64,000 bases of DNA from Verrucomicrobiota bacterium (GCA_003152315.1 PLZV01000027.1:1-64000), one strand, 5' to 3'; shown: positions 16,895 through 25,576, numbered from the stretch's first letter. Made by a program: numbers and translations. The notes: generated by a model from the letters alone, not told the origin.

Positions 16895-17860
16895 ATGCGA
16901 ATTCTATCCGGCATCAAGCCAAGTGGTAAGTTACACATTGGCAATTACTTCGGCATGATGCGCCCGGCGCTTGAACTGGCGCAGAAGGGCGAGGCGTACT
17001 ATTTCATCGCGGACTATCACGCGATGACGACCGTTACCGATCCCGCGAAGCTGCGCAGTAACTCGCTGGATATTGCCCTGGACTTTTTGGCTTGTGGGCT
17101 GGATCCATCCAAAACGGTGTTCTACCGCCAGAGTGACGTGCCGCAGGTGACGGAGTTGACCTCCATCCTGCTCAACCTCACGCCGGTACCCATGTTGGAG
17201 AACGCGCACGCTTACAAGGACGCCATTGCGCAGGGTCACAAGCCAAACGGGGGTCTCTTCACGTACCCCGTGCTCATGTCCGCGGACATTCTGATTGTGC
17301 AAGGCGAGCGGGTGCCGGTTGGCAAAGACCAGAAGCAGCACCTCGAAATCGCGCGTGACATCGCCGGCGCGTTCAATCGCCAATACGGCGAAGTCTTTGT
17401 CATACCCGAGGCGGACATTCAGCCCGATGTGGCCACGCTGCCGGGGATCGACGGCCGCAAGATGTCCAAGAGCTACAACAACACGATTGAGATCTTTGGC
17501 GACGAGAAGGCGACACGGAAAAAGGTAATGAGCGTTGTCACCGACTCGCAGCCGGTGGAAGCGCCCAAGACGGACTTCGACAAGAACATCCCCTTGCAAC
17601 TTTACAAGGCCGTCGCCACTCCCGAAAAAGCTCGGGAATTACAGGCGAAGCTGGCCGCCGGTGGTTTTGGTTATGGCGATGCGAAGAAAGAATTGCTGGC
17701 GACGTTGACGGATTACTTTGCGCCGTTCCGCAAGAAGCGCGAGGAACTCGTGAAGAACCTGGATTATGTGCAGGAGATACTGCGCAAAGGCGCGGAACGC
17801 GCCAACGTGGTTGCGACCGAAACCATGGAGCGTGTACGCCTGGCAGTGGGGTTGCGATGA
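16895..17860 (+). CDS. trpS: tryptophan--tRNA ligase
   Basis: A 321-residue class I tryptophanyl-tRNA synthetase. It charges tRNA-Trp with tryptophan at the cost of ATP. The ATP-binding motifs are present as HIGNYFG (from residue 15) and KMSKSYNN (about residue 190), with the Trp-site region SGIKPSGKLHIGNYFG and FTYPVLMSADIL typical of TrpS. Length and gap pattern are normal. The stop overlaps the lysA start (ATGA), so the two are translated together. Confidence 0.97.
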   Translation: MRILSGIKPSGKLHIGNYFGMMRPALELAQKGEAYYFIADYHAMTTVTDPAKLRSNSLDIALDFLACGLDPSKTVFYRQSDVPQVTELTSILLNLTPVPMLENAHAYKDAIAQGHKPNGGLFTYPVLMSADILIVQGERVPVGKDQKQHLEIARDIAGAFNRQYGEVFVIPEADIQPDVATLPGIDGRKMSKSYNNTIEIFGDEKATRKKVMSVVTDSQPVEAPKTDFDKNIPLQLYKAVATPEKARELQAKLAAGGFGYGDAKKELLATLTDYFAPFRKKREELVKNLDYVQEILRKGAERANVVATETMERVRLAVGLR

Positions 17861-19119
17861 ACGCCGAAGTGCTTCAGCATTTGGCGGAAAAAGTCGGCAC
17901 GCCGTTCTGGATTGGCGACGCGGCCTTGTTGCGCCAGCGGATCGCCGCCATCAAACTTCTCACCGAAGGCGTGGGATTGCAGGCGCGCTATGCCATGAAG
18001 GCGTGTCCGGCGACGCGGATCTTGAAGGAGATGCTGGAAGCCGGCATCTGGATCGACGCGGTTTCGGGCAACGAGGTGTTGCGGGCGAAGCGGGCGGGGT
18101 TTCCCGGTTCGTCGATCCTGTACACGAGCGACGTGTTTCGCGATGGTGCCATCGCGATCCTGCGTGAGCACGGTGTCATGCCAAACCTTGGCTCGCCGGG
18201 CATGTTGCGCGAATTGCAGACCGCAGGATACGCCGGGCCGATTTCATTGCGGGTCAATCCCGGTTTCGGTCATGGTCATGTCAACGCCTGCGACACGGGC
18301 GGTCCGAGTTCCAAGCACGGAATCTGGTTCAGCGACATCGGCGACGTGGCCATCCGGGCCGAAAGATTTGGCATGTCGGTCACCATGCTGCACGCACACA
18401 TCGGTAGCGGGCCGAAGTTTCCGGAGTTGCTGGATAATATGCGGCGACTGGCGAAGGAATTTGCCGAGTTCATCCCGAGGTTCCCGAAGCTGACTGCGGT
18501 CAGCCTCGGTGGTGGCATTCCGTACAATTACCGTAACGCAAACGACCAGCCTTCGTTGGAACCGCTGCGGACGGTGCTCGAAGACGCGCGCGCCAGTTTT
18601 TGCAGCGCCGCGGAACGTGACGTGCGGTTGGAAATCGAGCCGGGTCGTTATCTCGTCGCGCCCGTGATGACGTTGGTTGCGCGCGTGACCGATGTGAAGC
18701 GGACGGAGACGAACGAGCGGGGCAAAGGGGAAACGTTTGTGATGGTGGACGCGGGGTTCACGGACCTCGTGCGGCCCGCGATGTACGGGTCGTTCCATCG
18801 CATTACCATTGCCGGCCGGCACGAGCGCGATGGAATGGCGGACGTGGTGGTGGCCGGGCCGTTGTGCGAAACGGGCGATGTCTTCACGCGCGACGGACAA
18901 GAACTGCTGGTCCCGCGCCGTTTGCCGACGCCGCGCGTCGGCGACCTGCTCCTCCTGCACGACGCGGGCGCATACGGGTACGCGATGAGTTCGAATTACA
19001 ATTCAATGGGCCGTGCGCCACAGTTGATGCTGGAAGAGGATGGGTCGGTCACGATGTTTTCGCGGCGGGAGACGGTGGACGACTTGCTGGCCACGGAAGC
19101 GGACGAGAAGATTTCCTGA
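17857..19119 (+). CDS. lysA: diaminopimelate decarboxylase-type PLP enzyme
   Basis: A 420-residue fold-III PLP decarboxylase. LysA turns meso-diaminopimelate into lysine. The PLP lysine is in RYAMKACP (about residue 47). The glycine loop is VSLGGGIPYNY, and the C-terminal active-site motifs are EPGRYLV, GPLCETGDVF (Cys and Glu from the partner subunit) and GAYGYAMSSNYN. Related carboxynorspermidine or ornithine decarboxylases share the fold; CETGD and GAYGYAMSSNYN fit the LysA group best. It follows trpS with overlap and abuts scpA with no gap. Confidence 0.85.
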   Translation: MNAEVLQHLAEKVGTPFWIGDAALLRQRIAAIKLLTEGVGLQARYAMKACPATRILKEMLEAGIWIDAVSGNEVLRAKRAGFPGSSILYTSDVFRDGAIAILREHGVMPNLGSPGMLRELQTAGYAGPISLRVNPGFGHGHVNACDTGGPSSKHGIWFSDIGDVAIRAERFGMSVTMLHAHIGSGPKFPELLDNMRRLAKEFAEFIPRFPKLTAVSLGGGIPYNYRNANDQPSLEPLRTVLEDARASFCSAAERDVRLEIEPGRYLVAPVMTLVARVTDVKRTETNERGKGETFVMVDAGFTDLVRPAMYGSFHRITIAGRHERDGMADVVVAGPLCETGDVFTRDGQELLVPRRLPTPRVGDLLLLHDAGAYGYAMSSNYNSMGRAPQLMLEEDGSVTMFSRRETVDDLLATEADEKIS

Positions 19120-19848
19120 ATGGAAGCGGATTACAAAGTAAAACTGGAGGTCTTCGAGGGGCCGCTGGATTTGTTGCTGTACCTCATCAAAAAAGAGGAA
19201 GTAGACATCTACGATATTCCCATCGAGCGCATCACCAACCAGTACATGGAGTACCTGACGCTGATGCAGATGCTCAACCTGGAAGTGGCGGGTGAGTTTC
19301 TGGTGATGGCGGCCACGCTGATGTACATCAAGAGCCGCATGTTGTTGCCGGTCGATCAGCAGGTCACGGACGCGGAGGCCGAGGAAGCGGAGGACCCGCG
19401 CTGGGAATTGATCCGCCAACTCGTCGAGTACAAGAAGTTCAAGGACGCGGCGGCGCAGCTCAGCAAGCGCGAAGACGAACAGGCCAACATCTTCCCGCGC
19501 CAGGCCCCCGATGCGGGGATCGAGGCGAACAAGGACGTGCCACTGGCGGAAGTCAGCATTTTCGACCTGATCAACGCGTTTAACGATGTGTTGAAGAAGG
19601 CCACCGCGCGGGAGGACTTTCACGAGATCCTGGAGGAACGATTCACGGTTAGCGACAAAATCGAGGAGATCCTTTATACTCTGCGGGACCGGACGGAGAT
19701 GATCTTCAGTGAGCTGTTTGCCAATGCCGGTTCGCGGGCGGAGGTCGTGGTGACATTTTTGGCGTTGCTGGAATTGATTCGTATGAAACGGCTGAAGGTG
19801 CAGCAAACCGAAGCGTTCGGGGAGATACGGGTAATCAAGGTGGCATGA
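19120..19848 (+). CDS. scpA: segregation and condensation protein A
   Basis: A 242-residue ScpA kleisin, which links the SMC heads and, with ScpB, forms the bacterial condensin. The N-terminal signature YKVKLEVFEGPLDLLLYLIKKEEVDIYDIPI is near-canonical, followed by LVMAATLMYIKSRMLLP. The C-terminal winged helix is near LALLELIRMKRLKVQQ. The middle is acidic and variable (AEEAEDP). It starts directly at the lysA stop and overlaps scpB by ATGA. Confidence 0.95.
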   Translation: MEADYKVKLEVFEGPLDLLLYLIKKEEVDIYDIPIERITNQYMEYLTLMQMLNLEVAGEFLVMAATLMYIKSRMLLPVDQQVTDAEAEEAEDPRWELIRQLVEYKKFKDAAAQLSKREDEQANIFPRQAPDAGIEANKDVPLAEVSIFDLINAFNDVLKKATAREDFHEILEERFTVSDKIEEILYTLRDRTEMIFSELFANAGSRAEVVVTFLALLELIRMKRLKVQQTEAFGEIRVIKVA

Positions 19849-20558
19849 CACTGGAACTGAAAAAGATCGTAGAGGCGTTGATGTTCTCGGCGGAGCGACC
19901 GCTTTCGCCCAAGGAAATTCGCACGATTTTCGCCGAGGCGACGGACGAGGAGCATGCGGGTATGACCGAGCCATTCCGCAACTGCCGCGAGGTGCAGATC
20001 GTGGCGGCGCTTGACGAACTCAAGGCGGAATACGATTTGCAGCAGCGCAGTTTCCAGTTGGTGGAAATCGCCGGCGGTTGGCGACTCGTGAGCCGATCGG
20101 AATACGCACCGTGGTTGAAGAAGTTGTTGGATGAAGCGCGCCCGCACCGTCTCTCGCCGCCATCGCTCGAAACGCTGTCCATTATTGCGTTGCGCCAGCC
20201 GATCTGCCGGGCGGACATTGCGGCGATCCGCGGCGTGGAAGTCGACGGTGTTATTAGGACGCTGCTGGAACGCGATCTGATTACCGTTACCGGAAAAAGC
20301 GACGCGCCGGGTCACCCAATGCAGTACGGCACCACCCAGAAGTTTCTCGAACACTTCGGCTTGCGCGACCTGGATGACATGCCCAAGGCCGCCGAGCTGC
20401 GCCTGCAAGCCGCCACGCTGAAGACCGCGGAACAACAGGCACAAGAAGCAAAAAAAAGCGATGCGGCGGCGTCTGGCACAAATGCAACCGAACCGACCGC
20501 CGAAGCGGCAACGACAACAAGTTCCAATGAAGGACAAACTCCAACCGCTGCGCAGTAA
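19845..20558 (+). CDS. scpB: segregation and condensation protein B
   Basis: A 237-residue ScpB. Two winged-helix domains are recognisable: LKKIVEALMFSAERPLS at the start, and SPPSLETLSIIALRQPICRADIAAIRGVEVDGVIRTLLERDLI in the middle, the most conserved part of the family. YGTTQKFLEHFGLRDLDDMPK follows. The last 40 residues are low-complexity Ala/Thr/Lys, typical of the ScpB tail. It works with ScpA and SMC in chromosome organisation. Its 3' end overlaps the pheA start by 32 bases. Confidence 0.95.
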   Translation: MTLELKKIVEALMFSAERPLSPKEIRTIFAEATDEEHAGMTEPFRNCREVQIVAALDELKAEYDLQQRSFQLVEIAGGWRLVSRSEYAPWLKKLLDEARPHRLSPPSLETLSIIALRQPICRADIAAIRGVEVDGVIRTLLERDLITVTGKSDAPGHPMQYGTTQKFLEHFGLRDLDDMPKAAELRLQAATLKTAEQQAQEAKKSDAAASGTNATEPTAEAATTTSSNEGQTPTAAQ

Positions 20559-21597
20559 GATTGACGAGCTCGACTCGAAGCTGGTCCACTTGTTGAACGA
20601 GCGGACGAAGCTCGTGCTCGAGATCGGCAAGGTCAAACAGACTTCCGGCGGGGAAATCTATGCGCCCGACCGCGAGGACGCGGTGCTGCGCCGGATTGTG
20701 GAAAAAGGGGAAGGGCCGCTGCCCGCCGATTCGTTGCGCGCCATCTACCGCGAGGTCATGTCTGCGTCGCTGGCGCTGGAGAAGGCGCTCGTGATCGCCT
20801 ACCTCGGCCCCGAAGCTTCCTACTCGCATCTGGCCGTCACCAAGAAATTCGGGTCGAGCCTGAAATACGAGCCATTGCCGAGCATCACCGACGTTTTTGC
20901 GGAAGTGGCGAAGGACCGGGCCGATTATGGCGTCGTACCGATTGAAAACTCCACGGAAGGCGCGGTCACGCATACGTACGACATGTTCCTCGACAGCGAC
21001 CTGAAGATTTGCGCGCAGATCGTGCTGCCCATCCGGCACAACCTGATGGCCGCCGTCGCGCGCGACCAGATCAAGAAGATTTACTCCATCCCGCAAGTGT
21101 TGGCGCAATGTCGCCAGTGGTTGCAGCTCAACATGTCGCACGTCGAGTTGATCGAAACGTCGAGCAGCACCCGCGCCGCGCAGATTGCGAAGACGGAACC
21201 GAACGCAGGCGCGCTGGCGAGTTCGCTCGCCGCCGAGATGTACGGGCTGACGATTCTCGAGGCCAACATCCAGGATTCGAGCGAGAACGTGACGCGGTTT
21301 CTGGTGATTGGGCGCAAGTATCCCGGCCGAACGGGCAGTGATAAGACATCCATCATGTTCTCGGTGCAGGACCACGTCGGCGCATTGCACGATTCGATTG
21401 CGTCCTTCAAGAAGTTCAAGATCAACATGACCAAGATCGAGTCGCGTCCCAGCAAGAAGAAGGCGTGGGAGTATTACTTTTTCGTGGACATCCTCGGCCA
21501 CTGCGAAGATGCGCTGGTGAAGAAAGCGCTCGCGGAATTGGCCAAGCACACGATGTTTGTGAAAATCCTCGGCAGTTATCCGAATGTGAATGGGTGA
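20527..21597 (+). CDS. pheA: bifunctional chorismate mutase/prephenate dehydratase
   Basis: A 356-residue enzyme that makes phenylpyruvate from chorismate. The AroQ-type chorismate mutase domain is residues 1-88 (LQPLRSKIDELDSKLVHLLNERTKLVLEIGKVK). The prephenate dehydratase domain is about 92-270 with YLGPEASYSH, VVPIENSTEGAV, ETSSSTRAA and SSENVTRFLVIG (the Thr-Arg-Phe motif). A C-terminal ACT domain has ESRPSKKKAWEYYFFVDI, the usual site of feedback inhibition by phenylalanine. I start at the ATG at 20527 inside the end of scpB; the upstream reading repeats scpB sequence in another frame. Confidence 0.95.
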   Translation: MKDKLQPLRSKIDELDSKLVHLLNERTKLVLEIGKVKQTSGGEIYAPDREDAVLRRIVEKGEGPLPADSLRAIYREVMSASLALEKALVIAYLGPEASYSHLAVTKKFGSSLKYEPLPSITDVFAEVAKDRADYGVVPIENSTEGAVTHTYDMFLDSDLKICAQIVLPIRHNLMAAVARDQIKKIYSIPQVLAQCRQWLQLNMSHVELIETSSSTRAAQIAKTEPNAGALASSLAAEMYGLTILEANIQDSSENVTRFLVIGRKYPGRTGSDKTSIMFSVQDHVGALHDSIASFKKFKINMTKIESRPSKKKAWEYYFFVDILGHCEDALVKKALAELAKHTMFVKILGSYPNVNG

Positions 21598-21605
21598 GTG
21601 GAGCT

Positions 21606-21755
21606 ATGATTCGGAAACTTAAATCCGGCGAATACCGATTATACTCTCGAAAGAAAAATCCAAAGACCGGAAGGCGACGAAATCTGGGTACATTCAAGAC
21701 GCGGGGAGCGGCGGAGAAGCACGAGCGAGCTGTGCAGTATTTCAAGCGACATTAA
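21606..21755 (+). CDS. 49-residue conserved basic protein
   Basis: A short, very basic protein (MIRKLKSGEYRLYSRKKNPK..., ending AVQYFKRH). To my knowledge near-identical small proteins occur in many unrelated bacteria without known function. It resembles the strand-rich arm of some integrase AMP-binding domains (SGEYRLYSRK, RRNLGTFKTRGAAEKHE), which suggests nucleic-acid binding. It lies eight bases after pheA with GGAG in front of the ATG at 21606; a longer in-frame extension into pheA is not supported. Confidence 0.75.
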   Translation: MIRKLKSGEYRLYSRKKNPKTGRRRNLGTFKTRGAAEKHERAVQYFKRH

Positions 21756-21787
21756 GCTTATGAGTGCCCGCGGAATTTACTGATGCG

Positions 21788-22039
21788 TCACTTCCCGTAC
21801 TTCTCGCTGGGCTTCTCATGAATGAGCGCAGGGACAGACTTCCCGGAGGCAAGGGCAAATTCCAGCGACTCCGGCTCGGTGATTTTTTTGGAAGCGTCGA
21901 GCATCTCAAGACCGACGACATTGCCGTCCTTGTCATAGTCGAAGATAAGCCCTGGCTTTTGTTCGTCACTTTCGTCGATGGTGACGTCGCGGAAGATGAT
22001 GCGTAGTACATCCACTTCACGGTCATAGGTTATCTTCAT
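21788..22039 (-). CDS. DUF2283 protein, putative antitoxin
   Basis: An 83-residue protein starting MKITYDREVDVLRIIF, the usual beginning of DUF2283 proteins. The hydrophobic/acidic pattern LRIIFRDVTIDESDEQKPGLIFDYDKDGNVVGLEMLDAS is the family core. The ATG at 22037-22039 has GGAG seven bases ahead and overlaps the stop of the DUF4258 gene by ATGA, a layout typical of toxin-antitoxin pairs. DUF2283 is commonly found beside DUF4258; the toxin/antitoxin reading is inference. Confidence 0.8.
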   Translation of the reverse strand: MKITYDREVDVLRIIFRDVTIDESDEQKPGLIFDYDKDGNVVGLEMLDASKKITEPESLEFALASGKSVPALIHEKPSEKYGK

Positions 22040-22296
22040 TCCGTTCTCCAATATTTCTTGATCTTGCTTGTCCGATAAGCGGTGACCACCACAGCGGGAT
22101 CAACTGTCTCGTTGACCATCACCCGCAACAGGTAGGTCTTGCCGCCGCCGAAGTCCACGAGAGACCGATAGCACATTATGCCCGGCATTTCAGGCGCTTT
22201 CTGTTGCGGATTGGTCAACATGCCCAGAACAAGACTCACGGAAATATGTCTGTTCTTCAATTCCTGGTCGGCATGGTCTGAAAAGCGAAAAGTCAT
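22036..22296 (-). CDS. DUF4258 protein, putative toxin
   Basis: An 86-residue protein. It has the DUF4258 pattern FSDHADQELKNRHIS near the start, then IMCYRSLVDFGGGKTYLLRVMVNETVDPAVVVTAYRTSKIKKYW at the end, much like RelE/BrnT-fold small proteins. The family is often encoded next to DUF2283 or an HTH protein and is suspected to be a toxin. I start at the ATG at 22294-22296; a GTG at 22305 is also possible. It would be the first gene of the pair, read from the minus strand. Confidence 0.75.
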   Translation of the reverse strand: MTFRFSDHADQELKNRHISVSLVLGMLTNPQQKAPEMPGIMCYRSLVDFGGGKTYLLRVMVNETVDPAVVVTAYRTSKIKKYWRTE

Positions 22297-22368
22297 CAGC
22301 GTCACGCATCATAGCTTGTTCGCAAATACCTTGTCGAGGAGGCGGAACGGCGGTCTGAAAATTACCGC

Positions 22369-22944
22369 TTACTCAAGATCGCGGTTGAGAATGAACCGGC
22401 GATTGGGCAATTGAGACTCTCTGAGCATGTGAGCGTAAGCACGTCTGGCGAGCGCTGGATCCTGTGCGGTAACGATGAAGCAGGCGTGTGATTTATAGGC
22501 GAAAGCGAAAACTCCGTTTTCGGACAAGTGATCTAACTTCCGGTTCAAAGATTCATCGGGGGAACCTCGGGGATGGCTCTGGTCGAACACAACGGTAAGA
22601 AAGCCAGGCCGCTCCCCAATCAACCTGATAAATTCGTCCGCGAAGAGGTACTTTGCAGCACGCGTGCCTCCGAAGGATTCAAGCCGCAAGCCGGTGTCCG
22701 GATCAAGTAGGAGGTTGCCACACGTTGATGCGCAACCAAAGTAAGACAGTCGATTCGTATTGGCTGCGAGCACAGCATCCGACAGTAGCCGTGCATCAAG
22801 AAAGGCTGCGAAAGCAGTGGCCTCCGTCGGGTTAGTCGTTTCTGTAAACAGGGGATGCACCGACCACTGCCCGAAAGGTGCGAGCCAGCGAATGAGCGAC
22901 TGCTTGACGATGTCGTAGGAATCGCCGAAGTACTTACTATGCAT
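22369..22944 (-). CDS. uncharacterised 191-residue protein
   Basis: I do not recognise the family with certainty. The N-terminus MHSKYFGDSYDIVKQSLIRWLAPFG looks like a conserved module, and the rest is a compact alpha/beta sequence (RLESFGGTRAAKYLFADEFIRLI, GFLTVVFDQSHPRGS, ENGVFAFAYKSHACFIVTAQDPALARRAY) without membrane segments or a signal peptide. The pattern of a strand ending in VFDQS resembles a nucleotide-handling or nuclease-like fold, but that is weak. It is near the DUF4258/DUF2283 pair, on the same strand and 73 bases upstream of it. A palindrome spans its start codon. A defence or stress role is possible but unproven. Confidence 0.6.
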   Translation of the reverse strand: MHSKYFGDSYDIVKQSLIRWLAPFGQWSVHPLFTETTNPTEATAFAAFLDARLLSDAVLAANTNRLSYFGCASTCGNLLLDPDTGLRLESFGGTRAAKYLFADEFIRLIGERPGFLTVVFDQSHPRGSPDESLNRKLDHLSENGVFAFAYKSHACFIVTAQDPALARRAYAHMLRESQLPNRRFILNRDLE

Positions 22945-22948
22945 AGTA
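22935..22948. promoter_or_regulatory. 14-bp perfect palindrome on a start codon
   Basis: TACTATGCATAGTA reads the same on both strands and includes the start codon (22942-22944, minus strand) of the uncharacterised gene. A repressor bound here would block initiation. The fit to autoregulation is attractive but untested. Confidence 0.4.
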
Positions 22949-23042
22949 TCACGGATTGTCCTCCACTCTTGCTGACATAGGCAAGCGGCTTTGATCTGTT
23001 CGCTTTTCTCGGTAGGGATGGACGTGATATGCTGCGGCCGCT

Positions 23043-24164
23043 ATGAGCTTCACATCCCTTGCCAATCAATTTGTTTGTGACGTGCCGGTTTATGAGCCGG
23101 GGAGGCCGATTGAGGAAGTGGCGCGGGAGATGGGGTTGGATCCGCGGACGATCATCAAGCTGGCTTCGAATGAGAATCCGTTGGGGCCTTCGCCGAAGGC
23201 CCTTGTTGCGATGCGGAGGGCGCTGGCGACGGCGCATCTTTATCCGGATGGGGGCGGGTTTTATCTACGGCAGGCGCTGACCAAAAAGCTAAACGGCAGC
23301 GGTCGCGACAGAGCGCGACCCTCCATCAGCATGGACAACATTATCCTCGGCACGGGGTCGAACGAGATTATTGTGTTCTTGTATCACGCGTTTGTTTCTC
23401 CCGGAGATGAAGTGGTGGCGGGGGACCGGGCGTTTGTCATTTACAGCATCATGGCGAAGATGTTCCAGGCGCGGTGTGTGGAGGTCCCGTTTCGGGGGCA
23501 CACACACGATTTGAAAGCGATGTTGGCGGCGATCACGCCGAAGACGAAGTTGGTCTTCGTGGCGAACCCGAATAATCCAACGGGCACGCGCGTGACTGAT
23601 GCGGAACTGGACGATTTCATCCGACGTTTGCCGCCGCATGTGATTGCCGTGCTCGACGAGGCGTACATTGAGTTTTTGGACGATCCGCCGTCGTCCATCA
23701 AGTATGCGATGGAACGGAACGTGATCGTGCTGCGGACGTTTTCAAAGATTGTCGGCCTTGCGGGAGTGCGCATTGGGTACGGCGTGGCGCAGAAGGAATG
23801 TATCGCCTTGCTGCAACGGGTGCGGCAGCCGTTTAACACGAATGCCATTGCGCAGGCTGGGGCGCTGGCGGCGCTGGGTGATGCGGCGCATATTCGGAAG
23901 ACGAAGGCTCTTACACGGCGCGGGCTGGCGTATTTGGAGAAGGAGTTCAAGAAGCTCAAGCTCGAATTCGTGCCGAGTTGCGCCAACTTTGTGCTTGTCA
24001 ATGTGGGCGATGGGGATGAAGTATTCCGCGCTCTGCAGCGGGGCGGCGTGATTGTGCGGCCGATGCGCGGGTATAAAATGCCCGCGTGGGTGCGTGTGAC
24101 GGTCGGGACCATGCCCGAGAATCGGAGATTTATTGGGGCGCTCAAGGCGTCGCTCTCAAAGTAA
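23043..24164 (+). CDS. hisC: histidinol-phosphate aminotransferase
   Basis: A 373-residue fold-I PLP aminotransferase of histidine biosynthesis. Characteristic parts are LASNENPLGPSPKA, YPDGGGFYLRQAL, IILGTGSNEII, VFVANPNNPTGT, VLDEAYIEF, RTFSKIVGLAGVRIGYG (PLP lysine in SK) and GGVIVRPM. Between TKKLN and SMDNI, where relatives usually have only a few residues (KLGVSMDN-like), this protein has about ten extra residues, GSGRDRARPSI. The DNA for them (23301-23325) is a copy of the intergenic palindromic repeat, inserted in frame. The loop is on the surface before the cofactor domain, so activity may survive. The DAHP synthase gene follows after nine bases. Confidence 0.95.
   Translation: MSFTSLANQFVCDVPVYEPGRPIEEVAREMGLDPRTIIKLASNENPLGPSPKALVAMRRALATAHLYPDGGGFYLRQALTKKLNGSGRDRARPSISMDNIILGTGSNEIIVFLYHAFVSPGDEVVAGDRAFVIYSIMAKMFQARCVEVPFRGHTHDLKAMLAAITPKTKLVFVANPNNPTGTRVTDAELDDFIRRLPPHVIAVLDEAYIEFLDDPPSSIKYAMERNVIVLRTFSKIVGLAGVRIGYGVAQKECIALLQRVRQPFNTNAIAQAGALAALGDAAHIRKTKALTRRGLAYLEKEFKKLKLEFVPSCANFVLVNVGDGDEVFRALQRGGVIVRPMRGYKMPAWVRVTVGTMPENRRFIGALKASLSK
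23301..23325 (+). repeat. palindromic repeat, type A, inside hisC
   Basis: Stem arms GGTCGCG and CGCGACC around ACAGAG, followed by CTCCA. The same unit lies between genes at 25646 and 27781. Here it is translated in frame as part of hisC. Confidence 0.85.
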
Positions 24165-24173
24165 CAACATAAC

Positions 24174-25190
24174 ATGATCATCATCTGCAAACCGGAAGCG
24201 ACGGACGAGCAAATCGGGCACATTGAGGACGCGATTCGCACGTGGGGGTTGAAACCGCACACGAGCCGCGGGGTCGAGCGCACGATCATTGGCGTCATCG
24301 GGCCTGAAGACCTGATTCGCGAGAAGCCGCTGGCGGCGTTCCCGGGCGTGGCGTCGGTCACGCCGGTGATGAAGCCGTACAAGCTGACCAGCTACGATTT
24401 CACGCACAAGCGGACGGTGATCGATGTCGGCGGCGTGAAGATTGGCGACCAGAAGAAGGTGGTGTTGATCAGCGGGCCGTGTTCGGTGGAGAGCCGCGAG
24501 CAGATTTTGGAGATCGCGAAGATTGTGAAGAAGGCGGGGGCGACGGTGTTGCGTGGCGGCGCTTTCAAACCTCGCACGTCGCCATACACGTTCCAGGGCC
24601 TGGGCATCGAAGGCTTGAAACTGCTGGCAGAAGCGCGCGCGGCGACCGGCTTGCCCGTCATTACCGAGTTGATGGACACGAAGGACGTGGAGGTGGTCGA
24701 GCAATACGCGGACATCATCCAAATCGGCGCGCGCAACATGCAGAATTTTTCGTTATTGAAGGAAGTCGGCCGGTGCAAGAAGCCGGCGATGCTCAAGCGC
24801 GGCATGGCGGCGACGATCAAGGATGTGTTGCTCAGCGCTGAATACATTCTCAGCGAAGGCAACATGAACGTCATGCTCTGCGAGCGGGGCATCCGCACGT
24901 TCGAGACGTACACGCGCAACACGCTCGATCTCTCGGCGGTCCCTGCGTTCAAGAAGGAATCGCACCTGCCGGTTATCGTTGATCCTACGCATGGCGCGGG
25001 CCATCGCGAGCTGATTCCGACGATGGCGTTGGCGGCGGTTGCGGCGGGCGCGGATGGGATCATGGTTGAAGTCCACAACGATCCCGAGGCGGCGCTGTCG
25101 GATGGCGAACAGGCGATGCTTCCGGACAAGTTTGAAGCGCTCGTGGCGCAAATGCGCGCGGTGGCGGCGGCGATTGGGAAGACGATCTAG
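24174..25190 (+). CDS. aroF: 3-deoxy-7-phosphoheptulonate synthase (DAHP synthase, type I beta)
   Basis: A 338-residue first enzyme of the shikimate pathway, joining phosphoenolpyruvate and erythrose-4-phosphate. The N-terminal 70 residues are a ferredoxin-like regulatory domain ([18 protein letters not shown]...[19 protein letters not shown]). The TIM barrel follows with the metal/PEP motifs [68 protein letters not shown] and [17 protein letters not shown]. This matches the AroA(I-beta)/KDO8P-synthase-like group. With hisC and pheA nearby, it marks an aromatic/histidine biosynthesis neighbourhood. Only a weak ribosome-binding site is visible. Confidence 0.95.
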   Translation: MIIICKPEATDEQIGHIEDAIRTWGLKPHTSRGVERTIIGVIGPEDLIREKPLAAFPGVASVTPVMKPYKLTSYDFTHKRTVIDVGGVKIGDQKKVVLISGPCSVESREQILEIAKIVKKAGATVLRGGAFKPRTSPYTFQGLGIEGLKLLAEARAATGLPVITELMDTKDVEVVEQYADIIQIGARNMQNFSLLKEVGRCKKPAMLKRGMAATIKDVLLSAEYILSEGNMNVMLCERGIRTFETYTRNTLDLSAVPAFKKESHLPVIVDPTHGAGHRELIPTMALAAVAAGADGIMVEVHNDPEAALSDGEQAMLPDKFEALVAQMRAVAAAIGKTI

Positions 25191-25204
25191 GCCAGCGTCC
25201 GTTT

Positions 25205-25576
25205 CTACTGGAGCGCGTTTTTCAGGTCGTTGATCCCTTTGTCGAAAGCGGATTTGAACTCGGACCAGGCGTTGGTGGTGGCGGTTTTCAGTTCGGCCAG
25301 TTTTGGTTTCAAATCGTCGATCTTCTGCTGGGCTTGGGCGATTTTCTTGTCCAAGGCGGCTTTGGCGTCGCCGGTTTGTTTTTGAGATTGGTCTTTGAGG
25401 TCGTCCAGTTTTTTTCCCATTTGATGAAACTGCCGCTCGGCTTTCCTATTAAAGGCTTGGAGCTGTTCTTCGGTGTAATTCTTTGCGGCGACGACTTTGT
25501 TTGTGGTGGCGGCGGGTGAAGCCAGCGAGATGCTGAAAAGCAGCGAAGCGACTGCAATCAGTTTCCATATTTTCAT
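25205..25576 (-). CDS. small secreted coiled-coil protein
   Basis: A 123-residue protein with a Sec signal peptide (MKIWKLIAVASLLFSISLASPA). A single long amphipathic helix follows, with heptad-like repeats rich in Lys, Gln and Ala (YTEEQLQAFNRKAERQFHQMGKKLDDLKDQSQ..., AKAALDKKIAQAQQKIDDLKPKLAELK). It resembles apolipoprotein-like or periplasmic spacer helices; function is unknown. The ATG at 25574-25576 has GGAGG in front, while the longer open frame to 25807 reads through palindromic repeats and is not real. It converges with the aroF gene. Confidence 0.7.
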   Translation of the reverse strand: MKIWKLIAVASLLFSISLASPAATTNKVVAAKNYTEEQLQAFNRKAERQFHQMGKKLDDLKDQSQKQTGDAKAALDKKIAQAQQKIDDLKPKLAELKTATTNAWSEFKSAFDKGINDLKNALQ

